A DNA stretch of 64,000 nucleotides from Planctomicrobium sp051466335 (GCF_051466335.1 NZ_CP195793.1:2294001-2358000), one strand, 5' to 3'. Shown: positions 1 through 9,121, numbered from the stretch's first letter. A program made the numbers and translations. The notes: generated by a model not told the origin, from the sequence alone.

Positions 1-528
1 CGATCATTTCAGATTGCAAGCATTGACAGTTTTCCCGTGTCTTTGCTCCTCTGGCAGCCATCGAAGCGAGAGATGCTCAGTGAGAATGTCAGAGTACGCA
101 AAATCCTCAGTAAGGGTCTTCCGGAAGCAACACGCAACCTCGACAGTATTTCGAAAACTCAAGCAAAGGGATTTCCACTCGTTGAACTAATTGGTCCATC
201 CCACGCCGCGTTCATTGAATCTGGTGCGAATATGGTCGCAAAACAACATTCCAGAATTGTGGCGATCTCTGTTCAGCGACACGCGCTGCGACATGGCCGT
301 TTCCCGGAGACGCTCAACGCGATTGACGCCGATCTTTTTCCATCGGACCGTGATAAGCCGACATCGATCGTCGACCCATACACCGGTGACCCTCTCCGTT
401 TTGTGGACAGCGAGAAAGAGATTCTCATCTACAGTATCGGTTCCAATTTGATTGATGATGGCGGCAATTTTGACGAGATGAGTCAGGGCAGAGATGTCGG
501 GATTCGGCTGCTCAAAAAAGAACGCTGA
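1..528 (+). CDS. Hypothetical protein, C-terminal part (runs in from the left edge)
   Basis: The reading frame is open from base 1 and ends at TGA 526-528. A GTG at 37 is possible, but nothing marks it as a start, so I treat the gene as cut by the window edge. The C-terminal half reads AISVQRHALRHGRFPETLNA, then DPYTGDPLRF and YSIGSNLIDDGG. This arrangement is common at the ends of planctomycete proteins and resembles the tail of type II pseudopilins: a helix with RH..HGRFPE, a proline/aspartate turn, and YS.GS..DDGG. No catalytic motif or membrane segment is visible in the part present. Function is unknown. The gene faces pepF and shares a hairpin terminator with it. Confidence 0.7.
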   Translation, partial: RSFQIASIDSFPVSLLLWQPSKREMLSENVRVRKILSKGLPEATRNLDSISKTQAKGFPLVELIGPSHAAFIESGANMVAKQHSRIVAISVQRHALRHGRFPETLNAIDADLFPSDRDKPTSIVDPYTGDPLRFVDSEKEILIYSIGSNLIDDGGNFDEMSQGRDVGIRLLKKER

Positions 529-545
529 CCTCTTGATCGCCAATA

Positions 546-581
546 AAAAAGCCCGAGGCCACAGTGTGACTTCGGGCTTTT
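546..581. terminator. Bidirectional rho-independent terminator
   Basis: GCCCGAGG (551-558) pairs with CTTCGGGC (570-577) around an 11-base loop. It is flanked by A5 on the left and T4 on the right, so it can act on both convergent genes: the hypothetical gene ending at 528 and pepF ending at 600. Confidence 0.8.
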
Positions 582-599
582 CGTATTCTGAAATGAATG

Positions 600-2426
600 C
601 TACTTGATGAACTCTTCGCTGACTGCGAGGAACTCGTTCACGCGTTTCTCAATCACGTCGATACTGCGGTTCCAGAAGTCTGGCTGTGTGAGGTCAAATC
701 CAAGTGTCGACTTGACTGCTTCTTCCGCGTTCGAGTTTCCGGTGGCAATCAGCAATTCGCTGTATTTTGCAGGGAAATCTGCACCGAAATCAGCCGCTGT
801 CGAATAGAGCCCCAAGGAGAGCAAGTATCCGAATGTGTACGGGAAATTGTAGAATGGCAGCCCGGAAATGTAGAAGTGCAGCTTCGAAATCCAGAACACA
901 TCGGACCACTCAGAAAACGCGTCGCAGTACGCTTCCTTCTGTGCTGCGAGCATAATTTCTGTGAAACGCTCAGAAGTCAGTTCCGCTTCTGGTCGTTCTT
1001 TATAGAACTCGTTTTCAAAGATGAAGCGGGCATGAATGTTCATGAGGAACGCCACGGAATCGGACAGCATATTGTTGAGGATTCCGAGCTTCTCTGCGTT
1101 TGTTTTCGCTGATGACAGCCGCTTCTCTCCGAGAATTGCCTCGGCGAAAGTTGATGCAGTCTCAGCCAGATTCATCGGGTAGTCCTGCAGCAGATATGGC
1201 TGTTTCCGCAGAACATATGAATGATAGGCATGGCCGATTTCATGAGCGAGAGTCGACATGCTGTCCGGGCTGCCGGTGAATGTCATGAAAATTCGGGATT
1301 GTCCCTTCACTGGGAGTCCTGTACAGAAGCCACCCTGTCGCTTGCCAGCACGGTCTTCCGCCTCAATCCACTTGTCTTGGAGAGCAGTGCGGGTGAAGTT
1401 TCCAAGGTCTTCGCTGAATTCGTCGAAGCTCTCAATAATTGTGTTGCAGGCCTGATCCCATGTCAGGGTGTCCCCACCGCTGGATGCTTGAGGCAATGGA
1501 GCCAGTTGATCGTACCATGCCATCTGCGGCACGCCGATCAGTTGTGCTTTGCGCTCGAAGTATTTCAGAAGGATCTGTTTACGCTCGCTGATGACGGCCC
1601 ACATTGTCTCCAGCGTCTGACGCTCCATGCGGTTGTAACGGAGCGGGGCATCAAGGTGGTCTTGAGTCCCCAGACGCTTGTAGCGTGAGAGCCGGGTTCC
1701 TGCGATGTGATTCAGCGAATCCGCACAATGATCAGCAACTTTCTTCCATGCCTTTTCAACTGCGAAGAAATTGTTCTGTCGCACGTTTCGATCAAGCATG
1801 TCCATGCGAACCTGACCAGGAGACTTGCGAACAATTTCGCCTTTCTCCATCAGCTCGATGCGGAGTTCTCCGGAAATGCGGTCGTAGAGACGTCCCCAGG
1901 CATGGATGCCATCCACACCCAATTCGGCTGCGAGCATCTCGAGTTCCTTCGGCAAACGGAACTGAGCATTGGCGCGAGAGTCGGTCAGGAAAAACTCAAT
2001 GTGAGCAAGTCGAGGGTCTGCAGCGGCGAACTCTTTGAGTTGTTCATCACTGACATCGCGCAGTCCCAATTCCAGATTCGTGAAAATCTGGTTTCGTTGC
2101 GGACCTGTCGCGCCGAGCAGAGCTTCCACTTGCGCATAAGCTTTGTTCTCGGATTCCGCAGCAGTGTGACAGCCGACAAACGCTCCCAGATCGCAGGAGA
2201 AGGAAAAGAGCTTTTCGACTCGCTCGATAAACTCGCCCCAGGCACGTGCTGTTGCCTTCGATGGCGATTGCAGTGCTTCAGATTCTTCTGCGAGAGCAGC
2301 AAGGTCTTTCTTGAACTTGCTGAGCAATTGTTTGAATTCCGGAGAATCCGGGCGGGGATAAAGTGAATCCAAATCCCAAACGATGCTGTATTTGCTGGCG
2401 ACATCTTGCTGCGAGCGATTGGTCAT
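600..2426 (-). CDS. pepF: M3 family oligoendopeptidase (PepF type)
   Basis: This zinc metallopeptidase cleaves short peptides in the cytoplasm. The 608-residue protein is close to the usual PepF length of about 600. The M3 zinc site HEIGHAYH lies at residues 395-402, and the third-ligand helix NLAETASTFAE follows at about 419-429, as in the family. No signal peptide is seen. The frame stays open to a TTG at 2456, but the ATG at 2426 (MTNRSQQ) is preceded at a good distance by AGAGGA, so I place the start there. The gene is monocistronic between two unrelated plus-strand genes. The family is certain; the exact peptide preference cannot be read from the sequence. Confidence 0.93.
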   Translation of the reverse strand: MTNRSQQDVASKYSIVWDLDSLYPRPDSPEFKQLLSKFKKDLAALAEESEALQSPSKATARAWGEFIERVEKLFSFSCDLGAFVGCHTAAESENKAYAQVEALLGATGPQRNQIFTNLELGLRDVSDEQLKEFAAADPRLAHIEFFLTDSRANAQFRLPKELEMLAAELGVDGIHAWGRLYDRISGELRIELMEKGEIVRKSPGQVRMDMLDRNVRQNNFFAVEKAWKKVADHCADSLNHIAGTRLSRYKRLGTQDHLDAPLRYNRMERQTLETMWAVISERKQILLKYFERKAQLIGVPQMAWYDQLAPLPQASSGGDTLTWDQACNTIIESFDEFSEDLGNFTRTALQDKWIEAEDRAGKRQGGFCTGLPVKGQSRIFMTFTGSPDSMSTLAHEIGHAYHSYVLRKQPYLLQDYPMNLAETASTFAEAILGEKRLSSAKTNAEKLGILNNMLSDSVAFLMNIHARFIFENEFYKERPEAELTSERFTEIMLAAQKEAYCDAFSEWSDVFWISKLHFYISGLPFYNFPYTFGYLLSLGLYSTAADFGADFPAKYSELLIATGNSNAEEAVKSTLGFDLTQPDFWNRSIDVIEKRVNEFLAVSEEFIK

Positions 2427-2894
2427 ACTTTGCAGGTCCTCTAGAGCGTATCTCAAGTACGTTTTGCGTTCCGGCGATCAATCACCATGTGAGAACGAAA
2501 TTTTGGCCCCCGACGCCGCTAACTCACCTCTGAAGCAGAGGGGAGAGCAGAGCTCGGAAGTCTCCCAACTGTAACCTCTCAACGAACATTCGGAAAATGT
2601 TCTCCAACAAATACGACTGATACTTTTCATTTTTTCAGAGTATCACAGTGCAATACTTCGCCCAGCTTTCGCAACTCAGCGTACCTGTCCAAGGAATCAC
2701 GAACCTGCAGCGTCGATTTTCAACAAAACCCGACAGGAAAATCGGTTACGACATCTGTTCTCGCAGAGAATCTCGGGGATAAAACTGGTCGATTGCAATG
2801 GGGGCATCTAGAATCATCGAATTGGATCGACTCCTCTGCCGACCCACGCTGATCTGATTGCGATTTGTTCCTTCGATCAAACTAGGATTCACCG
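2427..2894. other. Divergent intergenic region pepF / glycosyltransferase
   Basis: There is no credible gene in these 468 bases. They hold the promoters of two divergent genes. Two short inverted repeats are visible: CCTCTG/CAGAGG (2527-2541) and GAACATT-5-AATGTTC (2584-2602). The latter has the form of a protein-binding palindrome, but I cannot assign a regulator. Confidence 0.5.
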
Positions 2895-3647
2895 ATGCAA
2901 CCACGTGTTCTCACAGCTCTTCCCGTTTACAACGAAGAGAAGCATCTGGTGGAAGTGCTGTCCCATGTCAAACAGTTCAGCACGGACATTCTGGTTGTGG
3001 ATGACGGTTCCTCTGATGGGACATCTGAGATTCTCAAGTCGATCGACGGAATTCAGGTGATTCGCCATGCTGTGAATCAGGGGTACGGAGCAGGGCTGCG
3101 GAGTGCGTTCAACTATGCTCTCGAGCACAAGTTCGACGTTCTGGTCACCATCGACTGCGATGGACAGCATCAGCCTCAGATGATTCCGGATCTGGCTGCC
3201 GCGATTTACGAAGGAACCGAAGAGCCCTGGGATATCATTTCCGGCAGCCGTTATCTCGAACTCTTTGACGACAATTCGATCCCGCCGGAAGAGCGTCGCA
3301 AGGTCAACGTGACGATTACAAACCAGCTGAACGACTGTCTGGGATTGAAGTTGACCGACTCGTTCTGCGGGTTCAAAGCGTACCGGGTTGATGCACTCAG
3401 TGTCTTTGACATTACGGAATTGGGATATGCGATGCCGCTGCAACTTTGGGTGCAGGCGGTTCGGCACCGTCTTCGGATCAAAGAATTTCCGGTTCCGCTG
3501 ATCTATTTAGACGAAGAACGCTCTTTTGGCGGGTCGCTGGATGACTCCGTCCGACGTTTGCAATATTATCAACTCGTCCTGAAACGCGAGATGGAAGCCC
3601 AGCATGTCGAATGCGGAGACAATCCCGCTCGCGGGACTCAGGAGTAG
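2895..3647 (+). CDS. Family 2 glycosyltransferase (polyprenyl-phosphate sugar transferase-like)
   Basis: This is a GT-A fold glycosyltransferase of 250 residues. The N-terminus ALPVYNEEKHL, the nucleotide-binding VVDDGSSDGT and the metal-binding VTIDCDGQHQP (DxD-like DCD) are typical of GT2 enzymes related to dolichyl-phosphate mannose and glucose synthases. GSRY and the acceptor-side segment TDSFCGFKAYR follow. It has no C-terminal membrane helices, so it is the soluble, single-domain form. AGGA upstream of ATG 2895 (spacing 7) supports the start. Donor and acceptor cannot be told from the sequence; a lipid-phosphate acceptor is inferred from the subfamily. The next gene follows after 108 bases on the same strand, so co-transcription is possible. 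Confidence 0.85.
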   Translation: MQPRVLTALPVYNEEKHLVEVLSHVKQFSTDILVVDDGSSDGTSEILKSIDGIQVIRHAVNQGYGAGLRSAFNYALEHKFDVLVTIDCDGQHQPQMIPDLAAAIYEGTEEPWDIISGSRYLELFDDNSIPPEERRKVNVTITNQLNDCLGLKLTDSFCGFKAYRVDALSVFDITELGYAMPLQLWVQAVRHRLRIKEFPVPLIYLDEERSFGGSLDDSVRRLQYYQLVLKREMEAQHVECGDNPARGTQE

Positions 3648-3755
3648 AGCAACAGGTTTTGGGTGACAGGATGACGCCGAAGCTCTCGCGCAGGACGCAC
3701 AGTTGAACAGCCCCTAGATATATTTCCTGAACGTCTTGCGGTTCTTCCCAGATCG

Positions 3756-5417
3756 ATGTCTATCCGGATCGAAATTCCTGTCATTCAACCTCCGCGGCTG
3801 TTAGCACCCCGTGGGAATGGTGATGTTCTGAGCAGCCCTCCATTGGCAAATGGAGTTGAGTTAGCGCTGAGAGATGCCAGGAGATTTGCGGAATCGGAAG
3901 TGCAAATCGGAGATCGCTCGCTTCCGGAATTCCGGGAATGGACGAAGAGCGTTTGCACTGAGGCAGCACGCAGTTGGATGGCGACGAACCTGGATGTCAT
4001 CGTTCCTCAGTTTTCGAGCGGCTTGCTCTTTGTCACGGGACACCAGCCACAATTGAATCATGCTGGCGTGTGGATGAAGAATGTCGCCGTATCGCGTCTC
4101 GCTGAATGTTGCGGGGGACGGGGGCTGAACCTCGTCGTCGACAACGATCTCGCCGGCCCACCAGTCCTCAGGCTTCCAGCCGGCACCAGACAGCAGCCGA
4201 AGTTTCAGGAAATTCCTTTTGATGCGCCGCATCCCACCAAGCCGTGGGAAGAACTTGAGATTCTCGATCGCGATGAATTCCGATCCTTTGCGGACCGGAT
4301 CGAACAATCGATGAAATCTTGGGGGATTGAACCGAATCTGCAGAAATGGTGGCCCGCTGCCGTTGACGCGATGACTCGTTCCAATCGTCTTGACGTCGCA
4401 CTGACTGCATGTCGAGTTGCCCATGAGCGCAACTGGGGAATTCAGAATCTTGAACTTCCAGTCAGCGAGATGTGCCGAACAGCTCCATTCCTGGCGTTTC
4501 TGGCGCATCTCTGTCGTCACTTCGAACGGTTTTTCGCTTCTTACAATTCCTCTGTCGCGGCCTACCGTAAAAAGTATCGAGTCAGGAATGATCGTCATCC
4601 AGTTCCCAGCCTTGAACAGATTGGGAATCGCTACGAACTCCCATTCTGGTTCTGGAAACCGGGAGCCAGTGATCGACTCCGCGTTTTTATTGAACGTACT
4701 GATCAGTTGCTCACTCTGACTGCCGGCGATGAGACTTTGGCGGTGCTGCCTGCCGAGGGGAATTCGTACGAGGAACTTTTGGAGATCGAATCCATCGGAC
4801 GATTCCGGACGCGCGCTCTGACTACGACTCTCTTTTCTCGCGTCTGTCTAAGCGATCTCTTCCTTCATGGAATTGGTGGAGCACGTTACGACGAGATCAC
4901 CGATGGAATCATCCGCGAGTTTCTAGGAATTGAGGCTCCTTCGTTCATCGTTCTGACAGCGACGCTACATCTTCCTCTCGATCCGTTTCCTGCCCGCGAG
5001 GAGAGCGTTTCGGAACTCCGCAACAGCATCCGTCATCTTCAGTTTGACGGACCGATGGAATCTGAATCAGAGCGAGTTCTTGAACTTCGAGAACAACGAG
5101 ACAGGCTGATGGCGGATGCGAGTGAGTGCCGCGCTCAGGGGGCGTGCAAGAGCGAACGTCGCATCAGAAGAGCGTACAACCGCAAACGCCATCAGGAACT
5201 GGTTGAAATACGTAAAGAATTGGCTGATATCGCGGCTCCGGCCATCGAAGGTCAAGAGGAGCGATTGGAGCAGCTTCAGAAAGAAGTTCAGGCCAATGCA
5301 ATTCTGAAGAGCAGGGAATACGCAACCTGTTTGTTTCCTGAAGAGCAGGTGAAACAGCTTGTCGGAAACTTGCGTATTCAGATTTGTGGAAAGTCACGGC
5401 CTGAGGCGTCGATGTGA
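3756..5417 (+). CDS. BshC-like protein of unknown function
   Basis: A 553-residue soluble protein. Residues 90-109 (LLFVTGHQPQLNHAGVWMKN) followed by LNLVVDNDLAGPP at 125-136 resemble the start of the nucleotide-binding region of BshC, the putative cysteine-adding enzyme of bacillithiol synthesis (VTGQQ.GL..GPLYT.YK, then P.FW...EDHD). The C-terminal third (about 425-530) is rich in Glu, Arg and Gln and probably forms a long helical hairpin or coiled coil, which BshC also has. The EDHD-type motif is not conserved here (VVDND), so the reaction may differ. Neither bshA nor bshB is in the window; the upstream GT2 gene is not a BshA-type GT4 enzyme. Start ATG 3756 lacks a clear ribosome-binding site. 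The relationship is inferred by eye and could be wrong. Confidence 0.5.
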   Translation: MSIRIEIPVIQPPRLLAPRGNGDVLSSPPLANGVELALRDARRFAESEVQIGDRSLPEFREWTKSVCTEAARSWMATNLDVIVPQFSSGLLFVTGHQPQLNHAGVWMKNVAVSRLAECCGGRGLNLVVDNDLAGPPVLRLPAGTRQQPKFQEIPFDAPHPTKPWEELEILDRDEFRSFADRIEQSMKSWGIEPNLQKWWPAAVDAMTRSNRLDVALTACRVAHERNWGIQNLELPVSEMCRTAPFLAFLAHLCRHFERFFASYNSSVAAYRKKYRVRNDRHPVPSLEQIGNRYELPFWFWKPGASDRLRVFIERTDQLLTLTAGDETLAVLPAEGNSYEELLEIESIGRFRTRALTTTLFSRVCLSDLFLHGIGGARYDEITDGIIREFLGIEAPSFIVLTATLHLPLDPFPAREESVSELRNSIRHLQFDGPMESESERVLELREQRDRLMADASECRAQGACKSERRIRRAYNRKRHQELVEIRKELADIAAPAIEGQEERLEQLQKEVQANAILKSREYATCLFPEEQVKQLVGNLRIQICGKSRPEASM

Positions 5418-5860
5418 TTTGGATTGCCGTTGAGGCGATAGTGATCCAATCTCGTCTGGTAGTGTTCTGCAATTGGCTCAGCACTCAATATGTTGGGGGT
5501 CTGGCATCGGTTGGTGACCTCCGGATTCTTTTGGTTGCTGCGGTGTCATCGACGCCCTGTCTCTTTTGCTGAGCGATCAATACGTGGCGTTCTTCGCGTC
5601 AGAAAACTTTCCTTCTGAAAAGTACATTTTCTTGGCAGTGAATTGGGCTGCGAAACTCTCGAATCTCAGGTTTTTCCCCGGAGAATTCAGCAGCGTTTCC
5701 TTGACATTTCATGGTGCTACGGCAGTTTCAGCGGATGAACTCTGTTCGATCATCTTTCTCTTAATTCCGACTTCACCTTGATGGAAGAACTGTGTTAAGG
5801 TTGTCCCACGACGGACATGAACGCTGGATGCAGACATGCCGAACTTGATAGGAAGATCTA
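5418..5860. other. Intergenic region before rimI
   Basis: These 443 bases hold no convincing gene; the short open frames have no ribosome-binding site or recognisable motif. A TTGACA box sits at 5701-5706 but has no good -10 partner at 17 bases. A weak hairpin TCAGAA...TTCTGA lies near 5600-5620. Nothing else is seen. Confidence 0.4.
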
Positions 5861-6442
5861 ATGGCAAAACGCGGCATGGAGGCCAATGTGAAATCCGGAT
5901 CAACCCCCGTAGATCGCATGGAAGTTCAAATTCGCTGGCTGATTCGCCGCGATATGCCAGAAGTCCTGCGAATCGAGCAGGCCAGTTTCCCAAGCCCGTG
6001 GAGCGATGAGGATTTCCTCTGCTGCCTGCGACAGCGGAACTGTATCGGCATGGTCGCAGAATACGACCATAAGATCCTTGGGTTCATGATTTATGAACTC
6101 CACAAATCAAGACTTCACATTCTCAACTTCGCAGTCGCTCCTGAGTGCCGCAAGCAAGGCGTTGGATCGCAGATGATTCTTCGTCTTGTCGATAAGCTTT
6201 CTCAGCAGCGACGAAATGAAATCATTCTGGAAGTGCGAGAAAGTAATCTCGACGCCCAGTTGTTCTTCAAATCACAGCAGTTCAAGGCTGTTTGTGTGTT
6301 GCGACATCACTTCGACGATACTGAAGAAGATGGCTACATCATGCAGTTCAAGTTGAACGCGGATTCTGAGGAGATGGCACAGTTCACTCCGCACAATCGC
6401 ATCAGTGAAATTAGCGACATTGACGCTGCCGATGCTGCCTAG
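5861..6442 (+). CDS. rimI: Ribosomal protein alanine N-acetyltransferase (RimI-like GNAT)
   Basis: A GNAT-fold acetyl-CoA-dependent N-acetyltransferase of 193 residues. RimI acetylates the N-terminal alanine of ribosomal protein S18. The signature regions are present: IEQASFPSPWSDEDF (RimI-specific loop), HILNFAVAPECRKQGVGSQM (the acetyl-CoA pyrophosphate loop R/QxxGxG as RKQGVG), EIILEVRESNLDAQLFFKSQ, and a C-terminal YIMQF. It carries about 20 extra residues at each end compared with E. coli RimI (148 residues). GGAAG lies just upstream of ATG 5861. A second ATG at 5876 is possible but has a poorer context. The gene is monocistronic and followed by a strong terminator. Confidence 0.85.
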   Translation: MAKRGMEANVKSGSTPVDRMEVQIRWLIRRDMPEVLRIEQASFPSPWSDEDFLCCLRQRNCIGMVAEYDHKILGFMIYELHKSRLHILNFAVAPECRKQGVGSQMILRLVDKLSQQRRNEIILEVRESNLDAQLFFKSQQFKAVCVLRHHFDDTEEDGYIMQFKLNADSEEMAQFTPHNRISEISDIDAADAA

Positions 6443-6469
6443 TGTCCATTTGTTTATGTTGAATTTCGA

Positions 6470-6504
6470 GAAAGCCGGATCGATTGATACGGCTTTCTTT
6501 TTTT
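6470..6504 (+). terminator. Rho-independent terminator of rimI
   Basis: GAAAGCCG (6470-6477) pairs perfectly with CGGCTTTC (6490-6497), followed by seven T. Confidence 0.9.
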
Positions 6505-6745
6505 GTGTGGGTTCATTGTAACACCCGGCGTCGCTGATGGTTGGGGATCTGTTCAGATTGTGTCGTCTACCGGCGTCAATCGGTGGGCTCGATCACCAAC
6601 ACTCAGCAGGTTGGAGTCATCCCGGTCGTAGCGCCTGTACACTCTTCAAACTTTGTCGCGTTTGCGTAATCAGGCTGTGCATTTGAAGTTTGGGTGATAA
6701 AATGCTTGTGAACTCTGGGGATGTCTGGTCCTTCCAAGTGTGCAG
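6505..6745. other. Upstream region of the Gfo/Idh gene
   Basis: With the preceding terminator, the gene-free stretch between rimI and the Gfo/Idh gene spans just over 300 bases. I see no gene, palindrome or consensus promoter here. Confidence 0.35.
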
Positions 6746-8059
6746 ATGACTTCACCATCACAAAGCAAACCGACGATCAATCGTCGCGAATTTCTCGGGA
6801 GCAGTGCCCGGAATGCAGCGAGCGTCGCGGCCGGTGTGTTAAGCGTCGGAGTCGCCACGAATCGACGTCCCGGGGGACCGAATCAAGTCGTCCGTGTTGG
6901 TATTGTCGGCGTCGGACAGCAGGGGCGGGAACTCGCGTTTTCCTTGGCCCGTATTCCCGGAGTGGAAATCACTGCAATCTGCGACGTCGATGTGAAGGTT
7001 CTCGCCCTATCGCAGCATGAGTTGCTGGATCAAACCGGCGTCAGGCCGGCAATCGTCACGGCACACGAGAATCTGGTTGACCGGAATGACGTCGACGCAA
7101 TTGTCGTCGCCACTCCCGACCACTGGCATGCCCGCATCGCCATTGATGCCATGCGGGCTGGAAAAGACCTTTATTTAGAACAACCAGTTGCCCATTCCAT
7201 TCAGGAAGGACGACTCATCTCCGAAGTCGCAGAAGCCACGAATCGCATCGTGCAAACCGGGCTCCCTCAACGGAGCGGAGCGCATTTTCAAAGTGCGGTT
7301 CAACTTGTTCAATCTGGCGAGATCGGGCGAGTTCATCTGGCGAAAGCGTGGGCGACTCACAGGCGCCGTGATATCGGTCGATCTGCGAAGACAAGCACCC
7401 CACCGGGGATTGATTACGATCGTTGGATCGGGCCGGCACCTTCTCACGCGTTCCAGCCAAATCGCTTCCATCAGAACTGGAATTGGTTCTGGGACTACGG
7501 TTCCGGCGAACTGGGAGTGTGGGGAGTTCAGCTTCTTGACGTTGTCCGCTGGGGACTCGATCTTGAACTGCCACACCGGATTGTTTCAACGGGGAGTCGA
7601 CGTGTCTTTCATGATGATCGGGAGACTCCAGATACCCTGACGGTTCAATACGAATTCCCAGATGTCGACGTGATCTGGGAGCATCGCCAGTGGTGCAACC
7701 GAGGAATTGAAGGGCGGACCGCAGCCTGCGCCTTCTATGGAGAAAACGGGACGCTGATCGTCGACCGAAGCGGGTGGAAAGTTTACGGCGGAAGAGAAGG
7801 GCTGTACGCCGACGCCAGTGAAATTCACCAAAGCCATCTCAGCAATTGGATTCAATCACTTCAAACGCGGCACGCACCGGCAGCACCTCTCGCGGTCGGC
7901 GAGAAGAGTATGGTGATGTGTCACCTCGGAAACATTGCCTGCAGGCTGCGACGTGAGTTGCGGTTTGATCCTCAGTCGATGACCTTTGGGGGTGATGAAG
8001 CTGCCAATTCCATGCTGAACAGCCCCGCGAGAAGTCCCTGGCAGATCACGGAGGGATAA
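6746..8059 (+). CDS. Gfo/Idh/MocA family oxidoreductase, Tat-exported, EQP variant
   Basis: A 437-residue NAD(P)-dependent sugar-type dehydrogenase. The N-terminus holds a twin-arginine signal (INRREFLGSSARNAASVAAG), which suggests export in folded form, probably with cofactor bound. The Rossmann domain follows with VRVGIVGVGQQGRE and TPDHWHARIAIDAM, then the C-terminal substrate domain with WNWFWDYGSGELGVWGVQ. In most family members the catalytic motif is EKP; here the equivalent stretch is LYLEQPVAHS, so the lysine is glutamine. A GTG at 6740 lies in frame, but ATG 6746 is the more likely start. The stop TAA (8057-8059) directly touches the ATG of the nucleoside hydrolase gene, so the two are translationally coupled. 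The substrate is unknown. Confidence 0.85.
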   Translation: MTSPSQSKPTINRREFLGSSARNAASVAAGVLSVGVATNRRPGGPNQVVRVGIVGVGQQGRELAFSLARIPGVEITAICDVDVKVLALSQHELLDQTGVRPAIVTAHENLVDRNDVDAIVVATPDHWHARIAIDAMRAGKDLYLEQPVAHSIQEGRLISEVAEATNRIVQTGLPQRSGAHFQSAVQLVQSGEIGRVHLAKAWATHRRRDIGRSAKTSTPPGIDYDRWIGPAPSHAFQPNRFHQNWNWFWDYGSGELGVWGVQLLDVVRWGLDLELPHRIVSTGSRRVFHDDRETPDTLTVQYEFPDVDVIWEHRQWCNRGIEGRTAACAFYGENGTLIVDRSGWKVYGGREGLYADASEIHQSHLSNWIQSLQTRHAPAAPLAVGEKSMVMCHLGNIACRLRRELRFDPQSMTFGGDEAANSMLNSPARSPWQITEG

Positions 8060-9019
8060 ATGCCCCCAACGAAAGTTGTCATTGACGCTGACGCAGGTGT
8101 CGGCGATGCGGTTGCCATTGCGTTGGCGCTTGCTGACCGCGACTTAGATGTCGTCGCGATCACCGCTACGGCCGGAATCGCTTCCGGTGAACAGGTTTTT
8201 CGCAACCTGCAAACACTTGTCTCCATGCTCGATCCTCCGAAATGGCCCAGATTGGGGTTGAGCACCGCGCCGAGGATTGCACTCCCCGAGCAGTCCCCTC
8301 GTTCCGGATTGCTCTTCCGCGATGGAACTTCCAGCCTGGCGGACTGTGAGATCATCGAAGCGATGCCTCATGCTCCAACCGATTCAGCGAAACTTCTGTC
8401 AGAGGTGATTCGTGAGTGGCCCGGAGAGATCACTCTGCTGACCTTGGGGCCGTTGACCAATCTCCAATTGGCGATGGATCGACATCCCGATTTTCTGGAG
8501 CAACTCAAAGGCCTGTACTGTCTGGGCGGGTCGTTGAATGCCAGTGGAAATATCACTGCAGCGAGCGAGTTCAATATTTTCGCTGACCCGGAAGCGGCGC
8601 GAAATGTGTTGACGTGGCCAGCGACGAAAACGCTCATTCCTCTCGAAGCGGGAAACTCGTTCGGTCTGACGTTTGATCAATTCGACGCACTCAAAATCGA
8701 TACGTTTTCCCGACTGGGCCAGTTCCTGATCAAGACGTTGCCATACGTGTTACGAGAGAGTCGTAATCAATTGGGGATGGAAGGGGCGCTTCTGCCAGAA
8801 GTCGTCGCACTTGCTGCGATTACGCAACCGCGACTGTTTGAGCAGCGTCCGATGCGGGTGGACGTTGAAGTTGCGGGCGAGCTCACCCGAGGAATGACGA
8901 TTTTCGATCGCCGACAGGGGATTGGGAATCAGCCGAATATCGACGTCGTGACGGAAATCGATCAGATTGGCGTCCGTGATTATGTGATGCGGCTGATCCG
9001 CTCGGGCTACATCAAATAG
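8060..9019 (+). CDS. Nucleoside hydrolase (IUNH family), divergent active site
   Basis: A 319-residue member of the inosine-uridine preferring nucleoside hydrolase family, which splits the N-glycosidic bond of ribonucleosides using a bound calcium ion. Family features are VVIDADAGVGDAVAIALAL at the N-terminus, LTLGPLTNLQLAM, LYCLGGS and ASEFNIFADPEAA. The canonical calcium motif is DxDxGxDD; here it is DADAGVGD, so the first of the adjacent aspartates is glycine (residue 15). Near the C-terminus the usual HD pair seems to be PE (LLPEVVALAA, about residue 251). Ribose or metal binding may therefore differ. There is no signal peptide, although its coupled upstream partner is Tat-exported. The family is secure; activity is uncertain. 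Confidence 0.82.
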   Translation: MPPTKVVIDADAGVGDAVAIALALADRDLDVVAITATAGIASGEQVFRNLQTLVSMLDPPKWPRLGLSTAPRIALPEQSPRSGLLFRDGTSSLADCEIIEAMPHAPTDSAKLLSEVIREWPGEITLLTLGPLTNLQLAMDRHPDFLEQLKGLYCLGGSLNASGNITAASEFNIFADPEAARNVLTWPATKTLIPLEAGNSFGLTFDQFDALKIDTFSRLGQFLIKTLPYVLRESRNQLGMEGALLPEVVALAAITQPRLFEQRPMRVDVEVAGELTRGMTIFDRRQGIGNQPNIDVVTEIDQIGVRDYVMRLIRSGYIK

Positions 9020-9121
9020 TAGCTGTCGATACTTTCTCAGAATCGGCCAAATTTGCCGCGAGTTGGACTTTTCTGGGGGTGGTTGACATAATTGTTCGAT
9101 GGAATCGTTTAGTTTCGCCAC

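Noticed and set aside
2584..2602. LexA-type box (GAAC...GTTC)
   Set aside because: The half-sites are 11 bases apart, too far for the GAAC-N4-GTTC type, and neither neighbour is an SOS gene.
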